In this document: positions 9,395 through 18,949 of the stretch, in pieces
Layout of the letters: every line of letters begins with the position of its first letter
Numbering within the stretch: position 1 is the stretch's first letter
Source of the DNA: Endozoicomonas sp. Mp262
GTDB taxonomy: Bacteria; Pseudomonadota; Gammaproteobacteria; Pseudomonadales; Endozoicomonadaceae
NCBI RefSeq assembly: GCF_025643335.1
Contig: NZ_CP092489.1
Span: 1,778,001-1,842,000 of the forward strand
DNA: 64,000 bases
Reading direction: 5' to 3'
Notes under the pieces: generated by a model
The model's input: only the letters and a program-made list of their open reading frames with translations
What the model was told of the DNA's origin: nothing
Database searches by the model: none
Made by a program: the position numbers and the translations under genes

Positions 9395-11080
9395 TTATCT
9401 GAGTAATAAAACTGTCCTTTTTAAAAGTTTCTTTTTTTTGCCTTTGTAAGTGATGGTTACTTTTTTATCCCCAGTTGTAAATTCTTTTGGAGTACTGACT
9501 GCTCGTGGAGTTGTTTCTATTAATTCTTGTACTTCTTTTATTTTTTTCTCGAGTTCTTCTTGGGATTCTTTAGTAAGGCAGTCCCCCATTATAACTTGAG
9601 CGAGCGAAACTCTTTGGGAAAAACTGCGCAGATCTTTTTGGTGTTTATGGTGTAAATTTCGAGCTAAATAATCATTATATTGTCCTTTTATAAGTTCCAG
9701 TTCAGATAATAGTCTATTAAATACTAGGAACTCTAAAAGTGACTGTATAGTATCTGACTGAATAATAGCCATATCCCATTCATATAGTTTTTCTACGATA
9801 TTTCTATATGCACTATATGCATTTAAGTAAATTTTTGATGCTTTATTTGCACTAAACGTCTTTGATTTAGTTACTTGATCTTTAATCCTGTCAAGAAGTT
9901 GATCTTCTCGTTCAACAGCTCGTTCTGTGGCCTGTTGAGCGCGGTTCTTTATATTTTCAATACCACTCCATAATGCCCATAGTTGAATGGAGTCTTCAAT
10001 CATTGTTTCTGAGTGAGAAATTAAAAAATTTGCACCTATTCTCAATGAAACTCCTGAAGTGTCTGGATCCTGCTTTAGTTTTTGAATAATGCCCTGAAGT
10101 TTATAATGATTTACGGCCCATATTTTTAATATTTCAAGGCTCTCTAAGTTGCTTCCAGCTTCTTCAAGTTCGTGTGTAAAAGGGATCTCAAATCGTTTTT
10201 TCCTTTTGTTATTTTGGTATAAAAATTCATGAAAACAATCTATACCTTCAAGCCAGGAACTAAGTGTTGGTTGGTAGGGGGGCGTATATAGGCCAAGGCT
10301 TGCAAGATGCTCAGTGATAGACTGATTGATGGAACTATCATCAGAGTATTCTATAGGACTCATCATAAAGTCTGCATCCCTTGCTCTACGCTTGTGAATT
10401 TCTTGGAGAGTTTCTTGACTAACAACAAAGACTGCTGGCTTTTGGCGTGTTTTTCTTTTAGTAGCAGTTTTTTGATGCGATGTGAGTTGCTGGGATTTGT
10501 ATTCTTCTCTAACTACCTTTGTTTCACTTAATGGTTTTGGTGTGCTGGTTGTGAATGATTCCCGCTGCCGTGATGAGCCGTGTGGTTTTGCTGTAAAAGA
10601 GGATTCCTCGCTATCTGAGAAAGCGATTTGTTTGGCAGGAGTAGGGAAACCCTGACCTGAACATAGTAGCCGCTTTGCAACAGATCTGGTTTGTGGTCTG
10701 GGAGCATTAGGACAAAAAATTGGATATTGTGGTTTAGGCGAATGAGAGTTACTTGTGTTTTTTTTATCAGAGAATCGTAGTTTCTTTGGTGCAGGCGGCC
10801 TTGAAGTTAGTTTAGGGGTATCAGAATAACCGTGATCTTTTTTATTAGAGAGTTGTAACCGCTTTGGATGCATCCCCTTATCCTCCTCAGGCAAGTGGGG
10901 CGTATCAGAATAACCTTGACCTTTTTCAACTGAGAATCGTAGCTTTTTTTTTGCAACAGGTTTTTTTTTAGCTTGATTTTTTGCAGGAGGCATAGAAAAA
11001 GCTTTCTCACTATAAGACAGTGAAGGCAATAAAAAAATAAGAGGCAGTGCTGTCAATAAGGCAATGGGTTTTATATTCAT
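9395..11080 (-). CDS. Probable exported protein with repeated KLRFS/GYSDTP motifs and helical C-terminus
   Basis: 561 residues from ATG 11080, chosen because it gives MNIKPIALLTALPLIFLLP and a cleavage-like SLSYS; ATG 11104 is possible. Residues about 30-180 are basic, Pro/Ser-rich and low in complexity. Within them a unit of about 30-36 residues recurs: KKLRFS..KG.GYSDTP, KRLQLSNKKDHGYSDTP, KKLRFSDKK.., then degenerate KRLLCSG and KQIAFSDSEESS. The C-terminal two thirds (from about 230) is predicted helical with coiled-coil character and many charged residues; no enzyme motif is seen. The repeats resemble host short linear motifs (see findings). It heads the minus-strand set at 6-11 kb. Function unknown. 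Confidence 0.65.
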   Translation of the reverse strand: MNIKPIALLTALPLIFLLPSLSYSEKAFSMPPAKNQAKKKPVAKKKLRFSVEKGQGYSDTPHLPEEDKGMHPKRLQLSNKKDHGYSDTPKLTSRPPAPKKLRFSDKKNTSNSHSPKPQYPIFCPNAPRPQTRSVAKRLLCSGQGFPTPAKQIAFSDSEESSFTAKPHGSSRQRESFTTSTPKPLSETKVVREEYKSQQLTSHQKTATKRKTRQKPAVFVVSQETLQEIHKRRARDADFMMSPIEYSDDSSINQSITEHLASLGLYTPPYQPTLSSWLEGIDCFHEFLYQNNKRKKRFEIPFTHELEEAGSNLESLEILKIWAVNHYKLQGIIQKLKQDPDTSGVSLRIGANFLISHSETMIEDSIQLWALWSGIENIKNRAQQATERAVEREDQLLDRIKDQVTKSKTFSANKASKIYLNAYSAYRNIVEKLYEWDMAIIQSDTIQSLLEFLVFNRLLSELELIKGQYNDYLARNLHHKHQKDLRSFSQRVSLAQVIMGDCLTKESQEELEKKIKEVQELIETTPRAVSTPKEFTTGDKKVTITYKGKKKKLLKRTVLLLR

Positions 11081-11268
11081 TACTAAATAATCACAGTTAA
11101 ACATTGTATTAAATCATGCTTATTTTAGATTGTCTTAATATGAATTGTGATATTAATTTTTGAAATGTTGACCGTGTAGTTACACCAAAAGGTAATATAA
11201 ATTTTGACACGTATCATCATGACTAATATATATGTGGATTCAGTAGGGTGCTTTTTACTTTTTTGAAA

Positions 11269-11302
11269 CAAAAAAAAGCCAGAACCCATAGGTTCTGACC
11301 TT
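11269..11302 (-). terminator. Rho-independent terminator of ssrA
   Basis: On the minus strand GTCAGAACC and GGTTCTGGC pair around a TATG loop, and the stem is followed by eight T. It lies about 50 bases past the CCA end of tmRNA. Confidence 0.8.
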
Positions 11303-11351
11303 TTCATTGACTTGCAGCTATCTTGCTTATAGACAACAGTGCAAGCATAAT

Positions 11352-11717
11352 TGGTGGAGGCGGCGGGATTTGAACCCGCGTCCGCCAGTCCTACGCCCTT
11401 GGCTCTACATGCTTAGATCCGTCTTTAGGTTAACTCAGAACGACCCAACGGGCAGGGTGAACCGAGCGATCCTGAATTTTTTTAACCCTTCAATCCCAGG
11501 CAGACTTCCGTGGCGATCCTGTTTACATTTGCGATCGGTACCAGCCAACAGGCAAATCGGAGCGATCGGTAGCAGACTGTTTTTAGGCAGCCAGAGCTAC
11601 TTGGTAGTTGTCTTCGTTTGCAACTATAAGGTTTGTAGTGTTTGGATTAACGAGAGCCACTACGCGCTCGACATGCACCTCAGGTTTCGCAACCGTCGTC
11701 GAATCCTAATCGCCCCC
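11352..11717 (-). ncRNA. ssrA: tmRNA (transfer-messenger RNA)
   Basis: A 366-base RNA that frees stalled ribosomes and tags the unfinished protein for proteolysis. The 5' end GGGGGCG pairs with CGCCTCC before ACCA at the 3' end (7 bp, one G-U), forming the tRNA-like acceptor stem. The TTCGA loop in GGGTTCAAATCCC marks the T arm. The inner reading frame starts at a GCA resume codon and encodes ANEDNYQVALAA followed by TAA; the ALAA end is what ClpXP and ClpAP recognise. The encoded CCA is present. Its protein partner smpB is the next gene upstream on the same strand. E. coli tmRNA has the tag ANDENYALAA, so this tag is two residues longer. Confidence 0.95.
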
Positions 11718-11733
11718 GGTGAAACCATGATGC

Positions 11734-11763
11734 ATTTATTTCAAAAAATGATATAAAAGTCAA
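11734..11763 (-). promoter_or_regulatory. Probable sigma-70 promoter for ssrA
   Basis: TTGACT (11758-11763) and ATAAAT (11734-11739) on the minus strand are 18 bases apart, and lie about 17 bases before the mature 5' end. A short leader removed by RNase P would fit. Confidence 0.5.
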
Positions 11764-11838
11764 ATAGTTATTTCTTTGTGTGATAAATAAACAGTTAGTT
11801 GAGGCTGGAAAGTTTTGACTAAAAAGTCAGGCTTTCTT

Positions 11839-11912
11839 GGGGAATAGGGAATAGGGAATAGGGAATAGGGAATAGGGAGTAGGAAATAGGGAGTAGGAAA
11901 TAGGGAGTAGGG
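11839..11912. repeat. Tandem heptamer repeat between smpB and ssrA
   Basis: About five copies of GGGAATA in a row are followed by copies of the 14-base variant GGGAGTAGGAAATA. The array sits between the smpB stop and the ssrA promoter and encodes nothing convincing. Confidence 0.85.
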
Positions 11913-11952
11913 AGGTGGTGAGGCCTCAGTGGTTTGAGGCCTGAGAGAAGGA

Positions 11953-12432
11953 TTAGCCTTTACGCATGATCCGTTGCTTTTCGATATTCCATTCGCGTTG
12001 CTTGGTGGCAGCCCGCTTATCAAATTCTTTCTTGCCTCGGGCCAGGGCTATCTGACATTTAATCAGGTGTTTTTTCCAGTACAGTTTGACAGCGATACAG
12101 GTATGGCCGCTCTGCTGGGTTGTGGAGAACAGCTTGGCCAGCTCTTTTCGATGGAGCAGTAGTTTTCTATCCCGCAAAGGGTCTGCAATGACGTGGGTGG
12201 ATGCGGTGTCCAGTGGCGTGATTTGCGCACCGATCAACCAGGCTTCTCCGTCTTTCAACAAGACGTAGCTGTCTACCAGTTGAACTTTGCCGACCCGGAG
12301 ACTTTTCACCTCCCAGCCGGAAAGGGCAACGCCCGCTTCAAAAGTCTCGTCGATATGATAATCGTGACGAGCTTTTTTGTTGATGACGATGGATGAATCG
12401 CCCTTCTTACCTTTTTTTGAACTCTTAGCCAT
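11953..12432 (-). CDS. smpB: SsrA-binding protein SmpB
   Basis: SmpB binds the tRNA-like part of tmRNA and brings it to stalled ribosomes. The start at ATG 12432 ([10 protein letters not shown]) gives 159 residues, the usual family length; a longer frame from 12468 lacks support. Visible family features are the beta-barrel core with [18 protein letters not shown] near the N-terminus, [10 protein letters not shown], and a basic C-terminal tail ending [15 protein letters not shown] that folds in the decoding centre. It lies just upstream of ssrA on the same strand. In related genomes smpB faces ratA directly; here 12 kb of accessory DNA separates them. Confidence 0.97.
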   Translation of the reverse strand: MAKSSKKGKKGDSSIVINKKARHDYHIDETFEAGVALSGWEVKSLRVGKVQLVDSYVLLKDGEAWLIGAQITPLDTASTHVIADPLRDRKLLLHRKELAKLFSTTQQSGHTCIAVKLYWKKHLIKCQIALARGKKEFDKRAATKQREWNIEKQRIMRKG

Positions 12433-12718
12433 GGCGCGGATTATAGGAGCCTGTGGGTGATATGTCACTTAGAGGCAGTCTGAAAATTCTGTGCAGAGAG
12501 GAGGTGAGTTTTCAGATGCGCTCCGGGAAAAGGTGAATATTCCTGCAAACAGGACATTAGTCAAACTGAAATGCCTGTCCTGGGTTTTTGGTAGGTAAAG
12601 TCTGTTGTTTGTTTTCGGTAAACCGTTACAATGGCCCCCAAAAAACTGCTCCGCAGGGTTTTTATTTTTTTATATAGAGTCCCGGAAAATACCCCTGGCC
12701 ATCTATTTGAGGAAGCGC

Positions 12719-14041
12719 ATGTCTGGTAAAAATCCCGCTATTGCCAAAAAAACCTGGAGTAATCGCTGGACCTTTATGCTGGCAGCAGCGGGTTCCGCCA
12801 TTGGCTTGGGTAATATCTGGAAGTTTCCATATATTACCGGCGAGTATGGTGGGGGTGCCTTTGTTCTTATTTATCTTATCTGTATTGCTGTCATGGGGAT
12901 TCCCCTGCTGATGGCAGAGACAGCCATTGGCCGAAACACCCGGCTAAGCCCCTTGAATGGCATCAAAAAACTAACGGGAGAATTGGGAGTTTCTCGCCTG
13001 TGGCAGGTGATTGGCTGGATGGGAATGTTATCCGGTTTTCTGATTTTATCGTTTTATAGTGTTATTGCAGGCTGGTCCCTGTCCTATGCCTGGGATTTGT
13101 TGACCGGGGTGTTTCATGGCATGAACCCTGCCCGGGTCAGCGGTGAATTTTCTGGGCTGATGGCCTCAGCCCCCCGGCAAATCATGTGGCACACAGCGTT
13201 CATGTTGATCACCCTGTTTATTACCGCGCGGGGTATTCATAAGGGGTTGGAAAAAGGGTTGCAGGTCATGATGCCGGCTCTGTTTCTACTGCTACTGATT
13301 ATGCTGGGCTATAGCATGCTGGAAACCGGGCAGTTTATGCGTGGCCTGGACTTTATGTTCAGTATTGACTTTAGCCGGTTAACGGCAGCGGCGATTCCGG
13401 CAGCGCTTGGTCAGGCCTTTTTCACCCTGAGCTTGGGGATGTGTGCATTGATGGCTTATGGCGCCTACATGCCATCCAGTAATTCCATTGCCCGCACGGC
13501 TTTTAGCGTAGCCATTCTGGATACCATTATGGCTGTAATCTCCGGGCTGGTTGTTTTTCCCATTGTTTTTGCCTATGGACTTGAGCCCGGCTCAGGGCCT
13601 GGTTTGTTGTTTGTCTCCTTAACAGCAGCCTTTGCCAATATGCCCATGGGTGAATGGTTCGGTTTTTTATTTTTTGTCCTGGTGGGGCTGGCAGCCTTAA
13701 GCTCAGCCATTTCACTGGTGGAACCTGTTGTTGCCTGGATGACAGAGCGGGTTAATATCAGCCGAACCATGGCAACCGTATTAGTGTCCGTGGCGGTTTG
13801 GCTGGTTGGTCTGGGCACGGTATTTTCCTTTAGCGGTGATTTTGAAGTCCGTTTCTTTGATAAGAACTTTTTTGAACTGGTGGATTTTTTGACCAGCAGT
13901 ATCCTGCTTCCTTTAGGGGGGATGTTGATTGCTATCTTTGCAGGTTGGATTATGAAGCGCTCCATGATTATGAATGAACTAGCCTTGAGTATTGGCTTAT
14001 TCAATTTGTGGCGGGCTATGACCCGGCAGCTATTCCCGTGA
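12719..14041 (+). CDS. Neurotransmitter:sodium symporter family transporter, 3' end replaced by an IS
   Basis: A sodium-coupled amino-acid-type transporter of the NSS (LeuT/SNF) family in the inner membrane. The start ATG 12719 is preceded by GAGGAAG. The N-terminus shows the family motif AAAGSAIGLGNIWKFPY around the sodium site in helix 1, and about 11 hydrophobic segments follow. The reading frame leaves the gene at 14026, where an insertion sequence begins, and ends four codons later as QLFP. The lost end is found at 18950-19000 and encodes VIVPVCVAVVLITTIF, clearly the last membrane helix. The uninterrupted protein would have 452 residues. Whether the 11-helix product works is unknown; several bacterial NSS proteins do have 11 helices. 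Confidence 0.9.
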   Translation: MSGKNPAIAKKTWSNRWTFMLAAAGSAIGLGNIWKFPYITGEYGGGAFVLIYLICIAVMGIPLLMAETAIGRNTRLSPLNGIKKLTGELGVSRLWQVIGWMGMLSGFLILSFYSVIAGWSLSYAWDLLTGVFHGMNPARVSGEFSGLMASAPRQIMWHTAFMLITLFITARGIHKGLEKGLQVMMPALFLLLLIMLGYSMLETGQFMRGLDFMFSIDFSRLTAAAIPAALGQAFFTLSLGMCALMAYGAYMPSSNSIARTAFSVAILDTIMAVISGLVVFPIVFAYGLEPGSGPGLLFVSLTAAFANMPMGEWFGFLFFVLVGLAALSSAISLVEPVVAWMTERVNISRTMATVLVSVAVWLVGLGTVFSFSGDFEVRFFDKNFFELVDFLTSSILLPLGGMLIAIFAGWIMKRSMIMNELALSIGLFNLWRAMTRQLFP

Positions 14042-15579
14042 CATCAATTAAATCACTGCAACAGCAAGGCTTACAGTAAATTCCAAATGGAGTGATTTCG
14101 CACAAAATAACGTCTACTTTTGATAGGGATACTTTATCAATGGCTGTCTCTCATGGCTTATCCATTCCAAAAAAGTCGTAAGCATCTTTGTGCAAACAGT
14201 TTAATTACTACGATTTCTGAAAGTTATGAGCAAATTCCAGATGTCCGACCAAACAAGGATTCCAGAAAAATAACAATACATGATGCCTCCATGTCCGCTT
14301 TTGCCATGATGCATCTCAAGTACCCATCGCTCCTCTCGTTTGAGCGTGATAAAACAGAGCAAGAAGTAAGGCATAACCTTGAGCCAGCAATTCCCGCAGA
14401 CTTGATTAAAGCCCTTAATAACAAGGGCTGTAGCTTGGTAGCCTCTTGCTAAAATCGCAGACTATCCGGTAGAATTTCACCACAATAATAATAACGATGC
14501 TCATGTTGTGCCGCTAACGAAACCAAGAACCATTGCTGAAAAACTGCTCAAAATAGTCTCTGATGAAGCGGGTCAAATTCCAGACTTTCGCAAGAAAAGC
14601 CAACATGACAAAATTGTCCTTCATGATGCGGTCATGAGTGGCCTGGCAGTCATGCACCTGAAATACCCTTCATTACTGGCTTTTGATCAGGATTGTGTCA
14701 ATAACCCAGATAGGCTCAAGAACTTAAAGTCGATGTACAATGTCAGCTGTGTCCCCAGTGATACCTATCTGAGGGATCTGATTGACCCTATCGAAACACG
14801 CTATTTAAGGAAGTTCTTTACCCGCCTGTTTGCCTTTGTGCAACGATCTGGGCGGCTTAAGCAGTTCACTTATTTTGAGGAAGGGTATCTTGCGCCTATC
14901 GATGGTACGGGGCACTTTTGCTCAGGGAAGATTAGTTGTCCTGAGTGTTGTGTAAAAAAGCCAGGCAGCAAAAATCCGCAATACTACCATCAGTTACTGG
15001 CCTGCTGTCTGGTAAAGCCGGGCAAGAAAGAAGTATTACCTTTAATGCCTGAACCCATCATCAAACAAGTTGATGCGTCAAAGAATGATTGTGAGAAGGT
15101 AGCGCTCAAGCGGCTATTGGCGAATTTATCCAGAGAGCATCCGCACCTGCCACTGGTTCTGACTTTTGATGACCTGTACTCAGATGGACCGACCATCAAG
15201 TTGGTAAAGTCCTTTGGCTATAGCTTCATTATGGTGGCAAAGGATTCAACCCATGAGTCGTTATACCAGGCCGTCGATGAGCTGGATTGTGCAGACAAAG
15301 TGGTGCGCTATGAATATACCGATGATAAAGGGTTTACGCACTGGTTCCGGTTTGTGAATGGTGCCCCCATTAACAAGTCACACCCGGATGTGCTGGTTAA
15401 CTTTCTCGAATATATAGAAATTGATCCAGAGGGCAACAAGAAGTACGTCAACACCTGGGTCACGGACATTGAGCTTTCAGCCGAGAACGTGAATAAATTC
15501 ATGCGAGGAGCACGCGCTAAATGGAAAATTGAAAACGAAACGTTCAATACACTGAAAACACAGGGCTACCATCTCGAAC

Positions 15580-17224
15580 CAGCTATTCCCGTGACATCAA
15601 TTAAATCACTGCAACAGCAAGGCTTACAGTAAATTCCAAATGGAGTGATTTCGCACAAAATAACGTCTACTTTTGATAGGGATACTTTATCAATGGCTGT
15701 CTCTCATGGCTTATCCATTCCAAAAAAGTCGTAAGCATCTTTGTGCAAACAGCTTAATTACTACGATTTCTGAAAGTTATGAGCAAATTCCAGATGTCCG
15801 ACCAAACAAGGATTCCAGAAAAATAACAATACATGATGCCTCCATGTCCGCTTTTGCCATGATGCATCTCAAGTACCCATCGCTCCTCTCGTTTGAGCGT
15901 GATAAAACAGAGCAAGAAGTAAGGCATAACCTTGAGCACCTGTATCAGATAAAAAAACGTGCTCCCTGTGATACCAGTATGCGGGAAATCCTGGATCCAA
16001 TAGATCCCGTAGAGTTCAAAAAGCCTTTTAAGACATTGCTGTCTAACGTCCAAAGGGGCGGATTACTGAAGGCATTCGAATTTCACTGCGGGAACTTGAA
16101 AAATCACTACTTGCTCCCGATCGATGGAACTGGGCTATTTTACTCCTGCAATAATAAAAAACCTTGTCAGGAGTGCTGTACTAAAAATAAGGGAAAGGCC
16201 AACGAAGCTCACTACCACCAGTTAATGGCAGCATGCATTGCTCACCCGGATCAAAAAACAGTCTTGCCATTGGCACCGGAAGCCATAGTTTGCCAGGACG
16301 GTTCGACCAAAAATGACTGTGAAAAAAATGCCATTAAACGGTTGTTTGCCACCATACGAGAGCATCACCCACGTCTAAAGTTCGTTATTCTTCTGGACAG
16401 TCTTTATGCTGACAACCCCACTGTCCAACTGATTAAGAGTTATGGCTGGCATTACATCATTGTCGCGAAAGATGGCAACCATGCCTCGCTGGTTGAAGCG
16501 ATGGATGAGCTGGATAAAGAAGGAAAAGTTCACCGTGCTGAAAAAGTTAATGAAGAGACTGGAATTAAGTGGTGGTTTCGCTATGCCAATGACGTCAGGC
16601 TGAACAAGGCAAAATATGCAGAACAGGTTAATGTGCTTGATTTTGTCGAAACCGATAAAAAAGGTAAACAGCATATCTGGTGCTGGGTGACTGATATTCC
16701 GCTTAACGAAGAAACCATAGAACCCGTCATGAAAGGAGGGCGCTGCCGATGGCATATTGAGAACCAGACGTTTAACACCCTGAAAAATCAAGGCTACGAT
16801 CTCGAACATAACTACGGTCACGGTGAGAAGCACTTAGCCACAAATCTGGCCTATCTGACGATGCTTGCTTTTCTCGTAGATCAAATACAGGAACTGTGCT
16901 GTCCCCAGTTTCAGGAAGCTTTAAGAACCCGCTCAAAAGGAGTCCGTATAGCATTATGGAAATGGATACAGGGCTATTTTTTGCATTGGCTGATAAAAAC
17001 GTGGGAGGGGCTTTTTTACACAGTAACTCATGGTATTGAAGAGAAAAGGGTGATTCCATTCGATACATCATAACCGGCCATATCGTAGCTACGTTCAGGG
17101 GTGACATTTTTTCTTTAAAGCTCCGCTTTGTTAATTGGCGGCTCAGTTTTGATCGGCTTCATTATTTTTGCTGCCTTATTGTCAATACCAACGATCATCG
17201 ACGTTCATCATGCGGGAATAGCTG
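15580..17224 (+). mobile_element. Inner insertion sequence IS-B copy 2 (intact)
   Basis: A complete 1645-bp element with 12-bp inverted ends CAGCTATTCCCG / CGGGAATAGCTG. The 9-bp target ATCTCGAAC, part of the IS-A transposase gene, is duplicated at 15571-15579 and 17225-17233. Being whole and innermost, it is the youngest of the three insertions. Confidence 0.96.
15706..17073 (+). CDS. IS-B transposase (DDE, IS4 superfamily)
   Basis: 455 residues from ATG 15706 (MAYPFQKSRKH); a TTG at 15673 would add 11. It catalyses cut-and-paste movement of IS-B. DDE elements seen: PIDGTGLFY, LLDSLYADNPT, and RWHIENQTFNTLKNQGYDLE, the last carrying the catalytic Glu region, then HNYGHGEKHLATNLAYL. Cysteines in CQECCTKNKG are shared with IS-A (CPECCVKKPG). 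I place it in the IS4 superfamily; the exact family needs a search of ISfinder. Confidence 0.9.
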   Translation: MAYPFQKSRKHLCANSLITTISESYEQIPDVRPNKDSRKITIHDASMSAFAMMHLKYPSLLSFERDKTEQEVRHNLEHLYQIKKRAPCDTSMREILDPIDPVEFKKPFKTLLSNVQRGGLLKAFEFHCGNLKNHYLLPIDGTGLFYSCNNKKPCQECCTKNKGKANEAHYHQLMAACIAHPDQKTVLPLAPEAIVCQDGSTKNDCEKNAIKRLFATIREHHPRLKFVILLDSLYADNPTVQLIKSYGWHYIIVAKDGNHASLVEAMDELDKEGKVHRAEKVNEETGIKWWFRYANDVRLNKAKYAEQVNVLDFVETDKKGKQHIWCWVTDIPLNEETIEPVMKGGRCRWHIENQTFNTLKNQGYDLEHNYGHGEKHLATNLAYLTMLAFLVDQIQELCCPQFQEALRTRSKGVRIALWKWIQGYFLHWLIKTWEGLFYTVTHGIEEKRVIPFDTS

Positions 17225-18949
17225 ATCTCGAACACAATTACGGGCACGGAAAGCAGCATCTGGCCAGCAATCTGGCATGCCTGACTTTTACGGCCTTCCT
17301 CATCAACCAGATAGAACAACTGTCTTGCAAGCTCTTCCAGGAAGCGCTCAAGATAAAAAAGTCTAAAAAGGCATTCTGGCATGCCATACGAGGGCTGTTT
17401 GACTGGTTCTGCATTGATAACTGGACAGACGTATTTACAGCTATCATTGAAGGGCGAAGTGTGAGCTTGAAGTTGCTGACTGTCGATACGACATAGAGCG
17501 TTGATGTTAGCCCTGTGACCTGTGTTACCTGTCATTAAAACCGACTGCCGATATAGCAGCAGTCTGGCTCTGTTCATCCGCGATAAAATCATTTTTAATT
17601 AACTGAAAATGTGCCAGCCGGAATCTGGTTTGCGGGAATTGCTGACCTTGAGCACCTGTATCAGATAAAAAAACGTGCTCCCTGTGATACCAGTATGCGG
17701 GAAATCCTGGATCCAATAGATCCCGTAGAGTTCAAAAAGCCTTTTAAGACATTGCTGTCTAACGTCCAAAGGGGCGGATTACTGAAGGCATTCGAATTTC
17801 ACTGCGGGAACTTGAAAAATCACTACTTGCTCCCGATCGATGGAACTGGGCTATTTTACTCCTGCAATAATAAAAAACCTTGTCAGGAGTGCTGTACTAA
17901 AAATAAGGGAAAGGCCAACGAAGCTCACTACCACCAGTTAATGGCAGCATGCATTGCTCACCCGGATCAAAAAACAGTCTTGCCATTGGCACCGGAAGCC
18001 ATAGTTTGCCAGGACGGTTCGACCAAAAATGACTGTGAAAAAAATGCCATTAAACGGTTGTTTGCCACCATACGAGAGCATCACCCACGTCTAAAGTTCG
18101 TTATTCTTCTGGACAGTCTTTATGCTGACAACCCCACTGTCCAACTGATTAAGAGTTATGGCTGGCATTACATCATTGTCGCGAAAGATGGCAACCATGC
18201 CTCGCTGGTTGAAGCGATGGATGAGCTGGATAAAGAAGGAAAAGTTCACCGTGCTGAAAAAGTTAATGAAGAGACTGGAATTAAGTGGTGGTTTCGCTAT
18301 GCCAATGACGTCAGGCTGAACAAGGCAAAATATGCAGAACAGGTTAATGTGCTTGATTTTGTCGAAACCGATAAAAAAGGTAAACAGCATATCTGGTGCT
18401 GGGTGACTGATATTCCGCTTAACGAAGAAACCATAGAACCCGTCATGAAAGGAGGGCGCTGCCGATGGCATATTGAGAACCAGACGTTTAACACCCTGAA
18501 AAATCAAGGCTACGATCTCGAACATAACTACGGTCACGGTGAGAAGCACTTAGCCACAAATCTGGCCTATCTGACGATGCTTGCTTTTCTCGTAGATCAA
18601 ATACAGGAACTGTGCTGTCCCCAGTTTCAGGAAGCTTTAAGAACCCGCTCAAAAGGAGTCCGTATAGCATTATGGAAATGGATACAGGGCTATTTTTTGC
18701 ATTGGCTGATAAAAACGTGGGAGGGGCTTTTTTACACAGTAACTCATGGTATTGAAGAGAAAAGGGTGATTCCATTCGATACATCATAACCGGCCATATC
18801 GTAGCTACGTTCAGGGGTGACATTTTTTCTTTAAAGCTCCGCTTTGTTAATTGGCGGCTCAGTTTTGATCGGCTTCATTATTTTTGCTGCCTTATTGTCA
18901 ATACCAACGATCATCGACGTTCATCATGCGGGAATAGCTGATGACCCGG

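Larger units (their letters stand above)
14508..17496 (+). pseudogene. IS-A transposase (DDE, IS4 superfamily), split by IS-B copy 2
   Basis: It starts at GTG 14508 and is in two pieces, 14508-15579 and 17234-17496, which rejoin in frame to 444 residues. Candidate catalytic sites are PIDGTGHF, the FDDLYSDGPT segment, and an IENETFNTLKTQGY region bearing the Glu. IS-B copy 2 entered after GYHLE, and the tail HNYGHGKQHLASNLA continues on the far side. It is related to the IS-B transposase along its length. Inactive as it stands. Confidence 0.9.
14385..17644 (+). mobile_element. Middle insertion sequence IS-A (interrupted by IS-B copy 2)
   Basis: The ends are inverted repeats CAGCAATTCCCGCA (14385-14398) and TGCGGGAATTGCTG (17631-17644). 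The 9-bp target ACCTTGAGC is duplicated at 14376-14384 and 17645-17653, inside the IS-B copy 1 transposase gene. Without the inner element it is about 1606 bp. Its ends resemble those of IS-B and its transposase is a distant homologue, so the two belong to one family. Confidence 0.95.
14153..18789 (+). pseudogene. IS-B copy 1 transposase, split by IS-A
   Basis: The coding sequence is in two pieces, 14153-14384 and 17654-18789. Joined after removing the target duplication, they give 1368 bases (455 residues), matching the intact copy at 15706-17073. The two copies differ by one synonymous T/C (AGT/AGC Ser) in the first 230 bases I compared. The product is inactive as it stands because IS-A interrupts it after ...RHNLE. 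Confidence 0.9.
14027..18940 (+). mobile_element. Outer insertion sequence IS-B copy 1 (interrupted by IS-A)
   Basis: The ends are exact 12-bp inverted repeats, CAGCTATTCCCG at 14027-14038 and CGGGAATAGCTG at 18929-18940. The 9-bp target ATGACCCGG is duplicated at 14018-14026 and 18941-18949. Subtracting the inner IS-A and its 9-bp duplication leaves 1645 bp, exactly the length of the intact copy at 15580-17224. The encoded transposase is a DDE enzyme of the IS4 superfamily. Confidence 0.95.

Noticed and set aside
11125-11307. 60-residue frame upstream of 9395-11080
   Set aside because: Overlaps the ssrA terminator, no ribosome site, low-complexity codons.
11307-11756. 149-residue open frame on the plus strand
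   Set aside because: It lies across tmRNA, which explains the sequence fully; a phrase like WWRRRDLNPRPPVL is the common artefact of translating this RNA backwards.
11839-11912. CRISPR or telomere-like array
   Set aside because: Units are 7 bases without spacers, a simple tandem repeat.
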